DNA of 36,439 bases from Sphingomonas sp. Leaf22 (GCF_001421715.1 NZ_LMKP01000022.1:1-36439), one strand, 5' to 3'; positions 25,688 to 35,264 are shown, numbered from the stretch's first letter. Numbers and translations: made by a program. The notes: generated from the sequence alone by a model not told the origin.

Positions 25688-27346
25688 TTGTCCGTCTCCA
25701 CCCGGATCGCCGCCGGCTTTGCCGCCCTCACCGCGATCCTGCTCGCCCTCGGCCTCTATGCACTGGCGCAGATCGGCGAGGTCCGATCGACCGTCGACCT
25801 GATCGTCGAACGCGACCTTTCGTCGATGGAGGCGCTGAACCGCATCGACCATGCCCTGTCGCGCAAGGTCGAGCAGCGAGCGGCACTGGTGCGCGGTTTC
25901 CTGACGGGCAACAGCGCCGCCACCCGCGAAGGCATTGCCGGCTGGCGGGCGGCGATCGACGATGCCGCACGCGGCATGGCGGAACAGGAACGCGCCGCCG
26001 AGACGTATCGCGCGAATGCGGTCACCGGCCTCCGGTCCGAACAATGGACGCGCATGGCCCGACAGCTGGGCGAGGCCGAGCGTGCGCTGGCCCGGACCCG
26101 CACCGATGTCGAGACGCAGCTGGCGGCGATCCAGGCCGGCGACCGTACCGCCGTGCTGGCGGCGGATGACGATATCGTGCGCGACCATGCCGCTACCGTC
26201 GCCCGTGTCGGGCAGGCGCGCGAAACGCTGAACGCCGCGATCGAGAAGGGCCGCGATGCGACCCGCGACGTGTACAATGCCAGCCGCGTGTCGATCATCA
26301 TCGGCCTGATCGTCGCGGTGCTGGTCAGCATCGCGGTCGCGATCACCATCCGCCGGTCGATCGTCCGCCCCCTCGCCGAGTTCATGCAGTTCGTCGGGCG
26401 GATCGGCGGCGGCGACCTGTCGACCACCACCGATGCGACCGGCAAGGACGAGCTGGGCCAGCTGGGCCGGACGCTGAACGAGATGGTCGCGGGACTGCGC
26501 ACCATCGCGTCGCAGAACCGCGCCGCGACCAACAACCTGAACGCCGCGACCACCGAAATCCGTGCATCGACGCAGGAACAGGCCGCGTCGGTCGAGGAAC
26601 AGCTGGCCGCCGTTCAGGAAACCGCCGCGACCGTCGACGAGATCACCCATAGCGGCGCGCAGATCAGCCGCCGCGCACAGGAAGTGATCGCGCAGGCGCA
26701 GGCGACCGCGCAGATCAGCGATTCGGGCCTTAGCGCGGTCGGCGATACCGCGCAGGCGATGGACGCGATCCGCGAACAGGCCGAAGCGGTCGCGACCAAC
26801 ATCGTCGCGCTGTCGGAGAAGACGCAGGCGATCGGCGACATCATCGCCACGGTCAACGACGTATCCGAACGGTCGCACCTGCTGGCGCTGAACGCGTCGA
26901 TCGAGGCGGCGGCGGCAGGCGAACAGGGGCGCAGTTTCGCGATCGTCGCTGCCGAGATGAAGCTGCTGGCCGATCAGGCGAAGGGCGCGACGCGCAACGT
27001 CCGATCGATCCTAGGCGATATCCAGCGCGGCATCAATTCGTCGGTGATGCTGACCGAGGAAGCGGTGAAGCGCGTCGCGTCGGGCAAGGAACGCACCGAT
27101 GCCGGCCATGCCGCGATCGAGGAACTGGCGGCGCGGGTGCAGGAAAATGTCCAGACGTTCCAGCAGATCGTCGCGTCGACCAACCAGCAGCAGATCGGCA
27201 TCGAACAGGTGACGATCGCGCTGCAGAACATCCGCGAGGCGTCGCAGCAGACCGCATCGTCGACCCGGCAGCTGGATCAGGCGGCAGGCGATCTGGGCGA
27301 ATTGTCGCGCACGCTGGTCGGGCTGACCGAACGCTATCGGCTGTAG
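25688..27346 (+). CDS. Methyl-accepting chemotaxis protein (WspA-like receptor)
   Basis: The 552-residue receptor has TM1 (about 7-29), a periplasmic four-helix-bundle-type sensor (30-198), TM2 (about 201-221, IIIGLIVAVLVSIAVAITI), HAMP (222-275) and a long cytoplasmic coiled coil. The signalling tip DVSERSHLLALNASIEAAAAGEQGRSFAIVA lies at about 391-421. The Asn and Glu corresponding to Tsr N381 and E385 are present, but the arginine corresponding to Tsr R388, a trimer contact, is alanine. The start is TTG 25688 with GGAAGGATAAGG immediately upstream; the gap from the CheW stop is three bases. The ligand is unknown. It is the only receptor in the operon and probably its dedicated sensor. Confidence 0.93.
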   Translation: MSVSTRIAAGFAALTAILLALGLYALAQIGEVRSTVDLIVERDLSSMEALNRIDHALSRKVEQRAALVRGFLTGNSAATREGIAGWRAAIDDAARGMAEQERAAETYRANAVTGLRSEQWTRMARQLGEAERALARTRTDVETQLAAIQAGDRTAVLAADDDIVRDHAATVARVGQARETLNAAIEKGRDATRDVYNASRVSIIIGLIVAVLVSIAVAITIRRSIVRPLAEFMQFVGRIGGGDLSTTTDATGKDELGQLGRTLNEMVAGLRTIASQNRAATNNLNAATTEIRASTQEQAASVEEQLAAVQETAATVDEITHSGAQISRRAQEVIAQAQATAQISDSGLSAVGDTAQAMDAIREQAEAVATNIVALSEKTQAIGDIIATVNDVSERSHLLALNASIEAAAAGEQGRSFAIVAAEMKLLADQAKGATRNVRSILGDIQRGINSSVMLTEEAVKRVASGKERTDAGHAAIEELAARVQENVQTFQQIVASTNQQQIGIEQVTIALQNIREASQQTASSTRQLDQAAGDLGELSRTLVGLTERYRL

Positions 27347-27349
27347 GCC

Positions 27350-29359
27350 ATGGACGAATTGCAGGCCGAATTGATGGCGGCGTTCGCGTCGGAGCTGGCC
27401 GAGCATATGGCCGGCATCCGCGCGGCGCTGGCCGATGCCGATGCCGGACGGCCGGTCGACCTGCGCGAGTTCAGCCGGCGGGCACACAGCCTGAAAGGTG
27501 CGGCGCGCGCAGTCGAACTGCCCGCGACCGAAGCGGCGGCACATGAGGCCGAGGCGCTGTTGCTGGCGATCGAGCGCGGCGACCGCGCCATGGACGACGC
27601 CGCCATCGCCGACCTGCGGATGCTGACCGACGCGATCGAGGACGGCGCCGCCCCGCCCGCCACCGGCACCGACATCGTGCGCGACCACGAACCCGAGCGG
27701 CGCGTCGCGATTGCCGGCCACCGCGTCGAACGGCTCGGCCGATCGCTGCACGTCATGGCGACGCAGGTCGCCGAACAGGGGCAGGTCGCCGAACGGCTGA
27801 ATGCGCTGTCCGAGGATCTGGCGGCCTTGCTGCCGTTGCTCGGCGACAGGGGCGATGGCGAAGCCGCCCGGCGATTGCGGCAGGCGACCGGCGAACTCGA
27901 CCGTATCCGCCGCCTGCACGGCCGGCTGCGCGACGCGCTCGACCGGTCGAGCGCCGAGCTGGAGCGCGATGGCGAACGGATGTTGCTGCAACCGGTCGCA
28001 ACGCTGTTCGACGGGCACGAGCGTGCGGTGCGCGACCTTGCCGCCGCCGAGGGCAAGATCGCCCGGTTGCAGGTCGCCGATATCGGTGGAGAGGCCGATC
28101 GTCGCGTGCTGAACGCGCTGCGCGATCCGTTGCTGCACCTGCTGCGCAACGCCGTGCGCCACGGGATCGAGACGCCGGCGGTCCGACGGCGCGCAGGCAA
28201 GGAGGATGCCGGCACCATCGCCGTCGATGCGCGGATCGATCGCGGACGGTTGACGATCACGGTGCGCGACGATGGTGCGGGGCTGGACGACAAGGTCATC
28301 GCTGCGCGGGCGCGTGCCGCCGGGCTGATCGCCGCCGACGCAGCGCCGCCGCGTGGGGCCGCGCTGCATGCGTTGCTGTTCGAACAGGGATTTTCGACCG
28401 CCGAACGGCTGGACGAAGTGGCCGGGCGCGGCATCGGCCTGTCGGTGGTCGCCGAGGTCGCCCGACGGCTGCACGGATCGGTGACGATCGCGCGGGGCAC
28501 GGGTGGCGGAACGGTCGTATCGATCGCGGTGCCGGTCGCGCTGACCCGACGGACGCTGTTGCTGGTCGAGGTCGGCGACATGCGCCTCGCGCTGCCCGCC
28601 GATGCGGTGAAGCAGGTGCGGCGGATCGACCCGGTCGACCTGTCGCCGAGCGGCAGCGACACGATGCTGACGATCGACGGCACGGCCATCCCGGTGAGCC
28701 GGCTGGGCGATGTGCTGGGCGTGGCGCATGGTGCACCGGCCGGTACCCTGCCCGCCGTTCTGATCGCCGTCGACGGGGTCCGCAGGATGCTGGTCGTCGA
28801 TGGCCTGAGCGACGTCCGGGCGCTGATGATCGGCGATGTCGCGGCGATCGCCGCCGATGTGCCGCTGGTGCTGGGCACGGTCCTGTTGAACGGAGAGATC
28901 GTGCTGGTGCTGGACCCGGCACAACTGGTGCGCGACCGGCCGGGCACCGCCGCCCTGCCGATCGCCGCCGACGCCGCGCCCGAACCGCACGGCAAGACCA
29001 TTCTGGTCGTCGATGATTCGATCACCACCCGCACGCTGGAGCGCAGCATCCTCGAAGCGCAGGGCTATCGCGTGCTGATCGAGGTCGATGGCCTTGCCGG
29101 GCTGGAGCGGTTGCGATCGGGCCTCGACGCCATCGATCTGGTCGTCGCCGATGTCGAAATGCCGCGGATGGACGGATTCACCTTGCTGGCGGCGATACGG
29201 AACGATCCGGCACTGAAAACTTTACCCGTCGTCATGATGACTTCGCGCAACAGCCCCGACGATATCGAACGCGGCCTCAGCCTCGGCGCGGATGCCTATG
29301 TCACCAAACAGGATTTCGATCAGGGCAAGTTGATCGGCGTCGTGCAGCAGCTGATCTGA
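27350..29359 (+). CDS. Hybrid CheA histidine kinase with C-terminal receiver (WspE-like)
   Basis: The central kinase of the chemosensory system. The 669-residue product has one HPt domain with His46 (RRAHSLKGAAR), a linker in place of a recognisable P2 domain, a dimerisation/ATPase region with the N-box HLLRNAVRHGIE (Asn267), DDGAG (307-311) and GRGIGLSVV (359-367), a CheW-like regulatory domain (about 398-530), and a receiver (about 548-669) with phospho-acceptor Asp601 in LVVADVEMPRMDGF. A CheA fused to a receiver is typical of Wsp, Pil/Chp and Che-type alternative systems and not of flagellar CheA. ATG 27350 begins three bases after the receptor stop. Confidence 0.94.
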   Translation: MDELQAELMAAFASELAEHMAGIRAALADADAGRPVDLREFSRRAHSLKGAARAVELPATEAAAHEAEALLLAIERGDRAMDDAAIADLRMLTDAIEDGAAPPATGTDIVRDHEPERRVAIAGHRVERLGRSLHVMATQVAEQGQVAERLNALSEDLAALLPLLGDRGDGEAARRLRQATGELDRIRRLHGRLRDALDRSSAELERDGERMLLQPVATLFDGHERAVRDLAAAEGKIARLQVADIGGEADRRVLNALRDPLLHLLRNAVRHGIETPAVRRRAGKEDAGTIAVDARIDRGRLTITVRDDGAGLDDKVIAARARAAGLIAADAAPPRGAALHALLFEQGFSTAERLDEVAGRGIGLSVVAEVARRLHGSVTIARGTGGGTVVSIAVPVALTRRTLLLVEVGDMRLALPADAVKQVRRIDPVDLSPSGSDTMLTIDGTAIPVSRLGDVLGVAHGAPAGTLPAVLIAVDGVRRMLVVDGLSDVRALMIGDVAAIAADVPLVLGTVLLNGEIVLVLDPAQLVRDRPGTAALPIAADAAPEPHGKTILVVDDSITTRTLERSILEAQGYRVLIEVDGLAGLERLRSGLDAIDLVVADVEMPRMDGFTLLAAIRNDPALKTLPVVMMTSRNSPDDIERGLSLGADAYVTKQDFDQGKLIGVVQQLI

Positions 29360-29366
29360 CGCGCCG

Positions 29367-30407
29367 ATGCCCGACCGCACCACCCCGGCCCGCGTGATGA
29401 TCGTCGAGGATTCGATCGTCGTCCGCACGCTGTTGACCCATATCATCAACGACGACCCGCGTCTGACGGTGGCCGGCGCGTTCGCGACCGCCGAGGACGC
29501 GATCGCCGCGTTGCCGGTGGTGCGGCCCGACGTCATCTCGATGGATATCCGCCTGCCCGGCATCGACGGGCTGGAGGCGACGCGGCGGATCATGGCCGAC
29601 CGGCCGACCCCGATCGTCGTCATTTCCGCCAGCATGGACGGCGGCGCGATGGGCAACAGCATGGATGCGCTGCGCGCAGGGGCGTTGTCGGTCGTCGAAA
29701 AGCCGGTCGGGCTGGGCGACGCCGCCTATTCGCGGGTCGCGCGCGAAATCCGCACGCAGCTGTCGATCATGAGCGAGGTCGCCGTCGTCCGGCGGCGGAT
29801 GGGGACTGCGCCGGTCCTGCCCTTGCCGGCGACGCGCCAACGCGCGCCCACCATGCTGCTGGTCGCGGCATCGACCGGCGGCCCCCCTGCCCTTGCCAGA
29901 TTGTTCGGGGCGTTGCCCGCCGACCTGCCGCTGCCGGTCCTATTGGTGCAGCATATGGGGGCGAGTTTCATGACCGGGTTCGCGAGCTGGCTCGACAGCG
30001 TCGTGCCGCAGCGGGTCGAGGTTGCCAGCCATGGCGAACTGCCGCGCCCCGGCATGATCCATGTCGCGCCGGGCGACGCGCATCTGACCATCGGCAAGAG
30101 CGGCACGATGCTGGTCGGGCGCGAGGCACCGGTCAACGGCCAGCGCCCGTCCGCCACCCGCCTGATCGAAAGTGGGGCGACCGCCCTCGACGGCGCAGCG
30201 ATGGCGGTGGTGCTGACCGGCATGGGCGAGGATGGCGCACCGGGCGTACAGGCGCTGCTGGCCGCTGGCGGGCTGGCAGTGGCGGAGGATGCGAGCAGTT
30301 CGGTCGTCTATGGCATGCCCGCCGCCGCGCAACGCATGGGCGCGCTGTCGCTGCCGCTCGACCTGATCGCGCCGCATATCCGGCGCGTGCTGGACCGGAC
30401 GCGGTGA
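29367..30407 (+). CDS. CheB-type receptor methylesterase (WspF-like)
   Basis: A two-domain enzyme that removes receptor methyl groups when phosphorylated. The 346-residue product has a receiver with Asp60 (VISMDIRLPGIDG) and a methylesterase domain with the catalytic triad Ser169 (VAASTGGPP), His196 (LVQHMGA) and Asp289 (LTGMGEDGAPG). Together with the CheR-TPR it provides adaptation, so the system adapts in principle. The start is seven bases after the cheA stop. The stop overlaps the following kinase start by one base (TGATG). Confidence 0.95.
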   Translation: MPDRTTPARVMIVEDSIVVRTLLTHIINDDPRLTVAGAFATAEDAIAALPVVRPDVISMDIRLPGIDGLEATRRIMADRPTPIVVISASMDGGAMGNSMDALRAGALSVVEKPVGLGDAAYSRVAREIRTQLSIMSEVAVVRRRMGTAPVLPLPATRQRAPTMLLVAASTGGPPALARLFGALPADLPLPVLLVQHMGASFMTGFASWLDSVVPQRVEVASHGELPRPGMIHVAPGDAHLTIGKSGTMLVGREAPVNGQRPSATRLIESGATALDGAAMAVVLTGMGEDGAPGVQALLAAGGLAVAEDASSSVVYGMPAAAQRMGALSLPLDLIAPHIRRVLDRTR

Positions 30408-32050
30408 TGGACGGCGCATCGATCCTGCTGGTGGAGGATTCGGAGACGCAGGCGCTGCAATTGCGGCGGATGTTCGAGCGTGCCGGGCTGCGGGTGCAGC
30501 GGACCCGCGATGCAGAGACCGCGCTGGCGACGCTGAACGATGCCCGGCCGGACCTGCTGGTGGTCGATTACCGGTTGCCGGGCATGAACGGCGACGAACT
30601 GGTGCGGATCGTGCGGCAGACGGGGGCGACGCGGACCTTGCCGGTGCTGATGCTGACCGGCGACGATGCGTCGGAGGTGGAGCGACAGGGCCTCGACAGC
30701 GGGGCGAACGCCTATGTGCCCAAGCGTGGCGGCGGCGAACTGATCGTATCGCGGATTCGCGCATTGCTGCGCCAGACGCGCGGTCGCCCGGTCGAGGACG
30801 GACCGGCCCCGGCGCTGCGGCAGGCGCGGTTGTTCCTGCTCGATCCGGTCGATGCGAACCGCGATCCGCTGGTCGAACGGCTGTCGGCCGAAGGGTATCG
30901 GGTCGAACGCTGCGCCGATCCGGCGGTGGCGCTGGCGGCGATCGAGGCGGACAGCGCCGACGGTATTCTCGTCATCGAGCGCGAGCGCAGTTTCGCGCTG
31001 TCGGCCCGGATCGACGCGTGCCGGGTGGCGCGGGCGAGCGGCATCGCGCTGGTCGCGCTGACCGACGATGCCGAACCGGCGACGATGCTGGCGGGTCTTG
31101 CCGCCGGGGTCGACGACGTCGTGTCGCGGCGGAGCGACGGCGACATGCTGCTGGTACGGATCCGCGCGATCGTCCGGCGCAAGCTGGCGCGCGACGAGGA
31201 AGCCGCCGGCATCGCCCGCGAACGGACGCAGGCGATCGCACTGGCGCAGGCGCGGGCCGAGGCCGATTCGGCCGACCGGCTGGCCCGCGCCAATGCCGAA
31301 CTGGCCGGGGCCAACGCCCTGCTGCGCGAGACGCAGGCACAGCTGGTGCAATCGGCGAAGATGGCGTCGCTCGGCGAACTGGTGGCGGGCATCGCGCACG
31401 AGATCAACAATCCGCTGGCGTTCATCCTCGCGCATCAGGCGACGGTGGAACGGGCGGTGGCGGGGGCGCGCGATGCCGACGACGCCACGCGCGCGACGCT
31501 GCTGACCAAGGCGTCGGACCGGCTGACCTCGATCCGGTCGGGGCTGACGCGTATTCAGGAGCTGGTGGTGAAGCTGCGCCGCTTCTCGCGGCTCGACGAT
31601 GGCGAGGTGTCGCAGATCGACATTCCCGATGCGATCGATGCGGTGCTGACGCTGCTCGCGCCACGGCTGGGCACGGTGCGGGTCGAGCGCGACTATGGGG
31701 CGGCGCGGATGCTCGAATGTTCGGGGGCGCTGGTCAATCAGGTGGTGATGAACATCGTCGCCAACGCCGCCGACGCGGTCGATCCGGTGACCGGCGAAAT
31801 CATGGTCGCGACCGGATCGGCCGACGGCACCTACACCATCCGCATCGACGATAACGGCCCCGGCATCCCCGACGACCGGCGCGAGCGGGTGTTCGAACCG
31901 TTCTTCACCACCAAGGACGTCGGCTCCGGCACCGGCCTCGGCCTCGCCATCGCCTATGGCGTGGTACGGTCGCATGGTGGCACGATCGAGATCGGCCGTG
32001 CGGCACGGGGTGGCGCATCGTTCGCGATCAGGATACCGGAACAGGCGTAA
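30407..32050 (+). CDS. REC - pseudo-REC - histidine kinase hybrid
   Basis: The 547-residue soluble protein has three parts. Residues 1-125 are a receiver with Asp54 ([13 protein letters not shown]), Thr84 and Lys106. Residues about 140-258 fold like a second receiver, but the acceptor position is Glu191 (ILVIERERS) and the conserved lysine region reads VVSRR, so it cannot be phosphorylated in the usual way. A coiled linker (about 265-315) leads to a HisKA domain with His331 ([12 protein letters not shown]) and an ATPase domain with [35 protein letters not shown]. No membrane segment is present. It starts at ATG 30407 or possibly GTG 30404. The location directly after cheB makes it a candidate output of the CheA kinase. 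Confidence 0.9.
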   Translation: MDGASILLVEDSETQALQLRRMFERAGLRVQRTRDAETALATLNDARPDLLVVDYRLPGMNGDELVRIVRQTGATRTLPVLMLTGDDASEVERQGLDSGANAYVPKRGGGELIVSRIRALLRQTRGRPVEDGPAPALRQARLFLLDPVDANRDPLVERLSAEGYRVERCADPAVALAAIEADSADGILVIERERSFALSARIDACRVARASGIALVALTDDAEPATMLAGLAAGVDDVVSRRSDGDMLLVRIRAIVRRKLARDEEAAGIARERTQAIALAQARAEADSADRLARANAELAGANALLRETQAQLVQSAKMASLGELVAGIAHEINNPLAFILAHQATVERAVAGARDADDATRATLLTKASDRLTSIRSGLTRIQELVVKLRRFSRLDDGEVSQIDIPDAIDAVLTLLAPRLGTVRVERDYGAARMLECSGALVNQVVMNIVANAADAVDPVTGEIMVATGSADGTYTIRIDDNGPGIPDDRRERVFEPFFTTKDVGSGTGLGLAIAYGVVRSHGGTIEIGRAARGGASFAIRIPEQA

Positions 32051-33852
32051 TGAAAACCACCGGTGCCCTGCCCCTGTTGCTGCTGGTCGATGACGAGCGC
32101 GAGATTCTCGTCGCGCTGACCGACCTGCTGGAAGATCGGTATCGCATCGTGTCGACCACCTCCCCGGTCGAGGCGCTGGCGCTGATCGCCGAACAGGGCG
32201 ACATTGCGGTGATCGTGTCGGACCAGCGGATGCCCGAGCTGACCGGCAGCCAGTTCCTGGCCCGCGCGCGGGCGGTGACCGATGCCGAGGCGATCCTGCT
32301 GACCGGCTATGCCGATCTGTCGGCGGTCGTCGCGGCGCTGAACGATGGCGCGATCAGCGGCTATGCCAACAAGCCATGGGATGCCGAGGCGCTGACGGCG
32401 ATGGTCGCCGCCGCCGCCGAACGCCACGCGCTGCGCCGCGCGCTGGCGTTCGAACGCGCGGCGTTTCGCGGGCTGGCCGACGGGTCGGGCGATGCGGTCG
32501 CGATCATCGACGCCGAGGGGCGGATCGTGCGCGGCAAGGATGCCGCGATCGTCGCCGACCCGCGCGATCTGGCGACGCTGGCGCAGGACCGGGTCGATGA
32601 CGAGGATCGCCACCACCCGCTGCCCGGCGGCGACCGGTGGACGCATATCCGCCGCATCCCGTTCCAGGCGGGCAACGACCGCTATCTGCTGCGGATCGAA
32701 CGCGACGATACCGAGCGGCGGCTGGCGGAGCGGCGGCATCATCAATCGGAAAAGCTGGAGGCGCTGGGCACCCTGTCGGGCGGGATCGCGCACGATTTCA
32801 ACAATCTGTTGGCGGCGATCATCGGCAATCTGGAACTGGCGCAGCGGCGGATCGACGATCGCGACCGGCTGAAACGCTATCTTGCCGCCGCCGGCGAAGC
32901 CGCCGGACGCGGCAGCGCAATCACCCGCCGTCTGCTGAGCTTCAGCCGGCAGCGCGATCTGGCCGCCGAAGTCTTCCGCCCCGACGAAGCGATCCAGTCG
33001 ATCGAGGAGTTGATCCTGCGGACCACCGCCGGCCGCATCCGCGTGACCTACGACTTCGCGCAGGAACCATGGTCGGTGCGCACCGATCCGGGGCAGTTCG
33101 AGCTGGCGATCCTGAACCTCGCCATCAATGCGCGCGATGCGATGGGCGGCGGCGGCACGGTCCGCATCGCCAGTACGCATATCGCCGATCCCGCCGGGCT
33201 GGTGCCGGACCTGCAGGGACCGTTTGTCCGCATCTCGGTCGGCGATACGGGCAGCGGCATGGACGACGCGGTGCGCGCGCGGGTGTTCGAACCGTTCTTC
33301 ACGACCAAGGCGCAGGGGGCCGGCACCGGGCTGGGCCTGCCGATGGTGCGGGCGATGGCGCGCGCGGCGGGCGGCGACGTCACGATCGACAGCGTCGTCG
33401 GTCAGGGGACGACGATCCATATTTGGCTGCCCCGCGCCCAGACCGATGCGGTGGCCGCCGCCCGCCCCGACCAGCACGACGCCGTTCCGCGCCGGCTGTT
33501 GCTGGTCGAGGACGATCCCGAAGTGCGCGCGGTCGTCGCCGCACAGCTGGAAGCGGTCGGGCACAGCGTCACGGTGCAGGGATCGGCGCGCGCCGCGGTC
33601 GATGCGCTGGAGTCAGGCGCACGGTTCGATCTGGTGCTGACCGATTACGCCATGCCCGACCTGTCGGGGATCGACGTCGCCAACCGGGTGCAGTCCTGCT
33701 GCCCCAAAACGCCCGTGCTGCTGATCACCGGCTTCGCCGAGATCGGCGATACCCCGGTCGGGGTACCGGTGCTGACCAAGCCGTTCACCGGCGATCAGCT
33801 GCACGCGGCGATCGCGGCGGTGCTGGCTACCGCGGACAGCGCACGCGACTGA
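32050..33852 (+). CDS. REC - PAS-like - histidine kinase - REC hybrid
   Basis: The 600-residue soluble kinase begins with a receiver (Asp58 in VIVSDQRMPELTG, with the GYANKPW lysine loop as in RpfG-type receivers). Then come a PAS-like segment (about 140-222, GDAVAIIDAEGRIV), HisKA with His248 (LSGGIAHDFNNLLAAI), an ATPase domain (NLAINARDAM, GDTGSGMDD, FFTTKAQGAGTGLGLPMV) and a C-terminal receiver with Asp532 (LVLTDYAMPDLSG). ATG 32050 overlaps the preceding stop (TAATG). With the first kinase it takes the place of the diguanylate cyclase (WspR) that ends canonical Wsp operons. No output effector domain or HPt protein is encoded after it. Its 3' end overlaps the convergent lipoprotein gene by 26 bases. 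Confidence 0.9.
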   Translation: MKTTGALPLLLLVDDEREILVALTDLLEDRYRIVSTTSPVEALALIAEQGDIAVIVSDQRMPELTGSQFLARARAVTDAEAILLTGYADLSAVVAALNDGAISGYANKPWDAEALTAMVAAAAERHALRRALAFERAAFRGLADGSGDAVAIIDAEGRIVRGKDAAIVADPRDLATLAQDRVDDEDRHHPLPGGDRWTHIRRIPFQAGNDRYLLRIERDDTERRLAERRHHQSEKLEALGTLSGGIAHDFNNLLAAIIGNLELAQRRIDDRDRLKRYLAAAGEAAGRGSAITRRLLSFSRQRDLAAEVFRPDEAIQSIEELILRTTAGRIRVTYDFAQEPWSVRTDPGQFELAILNLAINARDAMGGGGTVRIASTHIADPAGLVPDLQGPFVRISVGDTGSGMDDAVRARVFEPFFTTKAQGAGTGLGLPMVRAMARAAGGDVTIDSVVGQGTTIHIWLPRAQTDAVAAARPDQHDAVPRRLLLVEDDPEVRAVVAAQLEAVGHSVTVQGSARAAVDALESGARFDLVLTDYAMPDLSGIDVANRVQSCCPKTPVLLITGFAEIGDTPVGVPVLTKPFTGDQLHAAIAAVLATADSARD

Positions 33853-34669
33853 ACGGCTGGCCGCCGGTATCGATGGTCAACCGGTTGCCGGCGACGGTCA
33901 GCGTCTGCGTCGCGGTCCAGCGTTCGCCCTCGCCATCATACTCGGCACGGATGCGGATGCGACCGGTGCCGAGCGGTTCGACCCGCGTCACCCGGCCGGC
34001 GCTTTCGTGGAACAAGATTTCGTGCGGCGTGACCCGGACCCCCTCGATCGAGGCGGCGGGATTGGCGCAGGCGGCGGCGTCGGTGTTCCAGTTGCCGGTA
34101 AAGGTGGCGGGGATCGTCGCTGCCGGTTCACCGGGCGGCGGCGCGGGCGTGCCGGTGAAGGCACAACCGCGCACGGTCCGGCCAGCAAGCGTCAGCGTAC
34201 CGCGATAGTCGCGCGGCGCGCCCGACATATCGTCTTCGCAAGCGGCGCGCGTCGCGGTGACGACGACGGTGCCGCCTTCGTCGCGCGCGGTCCAGCTTCG
34301 GCGGTCGGCGGTGATGTCGCGATCGGTGATCGGCAAGCGCCGTTCGGCCATGTCGACGCCGCTGAGGATGATCGTGTCGCCCGCGACCCGCGCGGAATAG
34401 AAGGGCTCGTTGGTCGCCACGGTGATCCGGTCGGGTACGGTCGAGGTGACCGGCGGTGGGACGATCGTCCCGGTCGGGCGGGGCGTGGGCGTTGCCGCCG
34501 GTGCGGAATCGCGGCGGTCGTTGCAGCCGGCCAGCGCCAGCGCGATCAGCATGGTCGTGATGGCGGTTCCCCGCAGGGGTACGGCCGGCACGGGGTTCGG
34601 CGCACGGCTGTCGCGGACGTCTCGGGTAGCTGCGGGGCGACGGGGATTTTGCCTATCGCGGTTCGCCAC
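33827..34669 (-). CDS. Putative lipoprotein with COG3650/META-like domain
   Basis: The 280-residue product has a lipobox LALAGC (about 44-49) after a hydrophobic stretch, a Pro/Thr-rich spacer, then VATNEPFYSARVAGDTIILSG...TATRAACEDDMSGAPRDYRGTLTLAGRTVRGCAF, which resembles the uncharacterised COG3650/HslJ-related family. A second domain (about 190-280, FTGNWNTDAAACANPAASIEG...) is of a type common in sphingomonads. GTG 34669 has GGAGG five bases upstream, which gives an unusually long N-region; ATG 34552 would start directly at the hydrophobic stretch and is a real alternative. It overlaps the end of the upstream L,D-transpeptidase by 17 bases and is probably co-expressed with it, suggesting an envelope role. 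Confidence 0.7.
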   Translation of the reverse strand: MANRDRQNPRRPAATRDVRDSRAPNPVPAVPLRGTAITTMLIALALAGCNDRRDSAPAATPTPRPTGTIVPPPVTSTVPDRITVATNEPFYSARVAGDTIILSGVDMAERRLPITDRDITADRRSWTARDEGGTVVVTATRAACEDDMSGAPRDYRGTLTLAGRTVRGCAFTGTPAPPPGEPAATIPATFTGNWNTDAAACANPAASIEGVRVTPHEILFHESAGRVTRVEPLGTGRIRIRAEYDGEGERWTATQTLTVAGNRLTIDTGGQPFSRVRCPR

Positions 34670-35264
34670 GACGGCCTCCGCTGCTCACCCGATCGTCGCG
34701 GCCGGCCAGCATCGCCACCTCCGCCTCCAGCCGTGGCACCGGATCGGCAGGGCGATAGGCGGGAAAGGCGATGACGTCGTTCACCACCGCCACCTGCCCG
34801 CCGAGTGCCGTCGCGGCGAACAGCGCGCGGGCAAAGGCGGTCGGGATACGGATGCAGCCATGCGATGCGGGGAAGCCCGGAAGATTGCCGGCGTGCATCG
34901 CCACCCCGTCCCACGTCAGCCGCTGCATGAACGGCATCGGCGCATTGTTATACAGGTTGGAGCGGTGAAAGGGCCGTTTTTGCAGGATGGCATATTCGCC
35001 GATCGGCGTGGTCTTGCCCGGCTTGCCGGTCGATACCGTCGTCGCCCCGATCAACACGTCGCCGCGATAGACGAATGCCATCTGCATTGGCACGCTGACG
35101 ACGATGCTGACCGGTCCCGGCAGGGTCGGGTCATCGGCCCAGCGATGCGCGCCCGGCCGCATGGTCAGCGCCGCCCGCTCGACCGCCAGCGCGTCCGATC
35201 GCTGCGCCACCGCCGGCAGCGGCAACAGCGCCAGCGCGAGTCCAAGGCGGAGGGAGGCGATCAC
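34653..35264 (-). CDS. L,D-transpeptidase, YkuD (ErfK/YbiS) family
   Basis: A periplasmic enzyme that forms 3-3 peptidoglycan crosslinks or attaches proteins to peptidoglycan. The 203-residue product has a signal peptide (about 1-20, MIASLRLGLALALLPLPAVA) and one YkuD domain with STGKPGKTTPIGEY (78-91), His124, and the active site ASHGCIRIP with His135 and Cys137. The open frame runs upstream to 36341, but that part is antisense to the next gene. GTG 35264 is chosen because the signal peptide begins there; its ribosome-binding site is weak. It is transcribed divergently from a second L,D-transpeptidase. Confidence 0.9.
   Translation of the reverse strand: MIASLRLGLALALLPLPAVAQRSDALAVERAALTMRPGAHRWADDPTLPGPVSIVVSVPMQMAFVYRGDVLIGATTVSTGKPGKTTPIGEYAILQKRPFHRSNLYNNAPMPFMQRLTWDGVAMHAGNLPGFPASHGCIRIPTAFARALFAATALGGQVAVVNDVIAFPAYRPADPVPRLEAEVAMLAGRDDRVSSGGRRGEPR

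Noticed and set aside
27011..28990. Long open frame antisense to the receptor and CheA genes
   Set aside because: Low-complexity Arg/Gln/Asp composition across two real genes on the other strand.
23449..33852. Flagellar chemotaxis operon
   Set aside because: CheR carries a TPR extension, CheA is fused to a receiver, there is no separate CheY or CheZ and no flagellar gene, all of which point to an alternative-function system.
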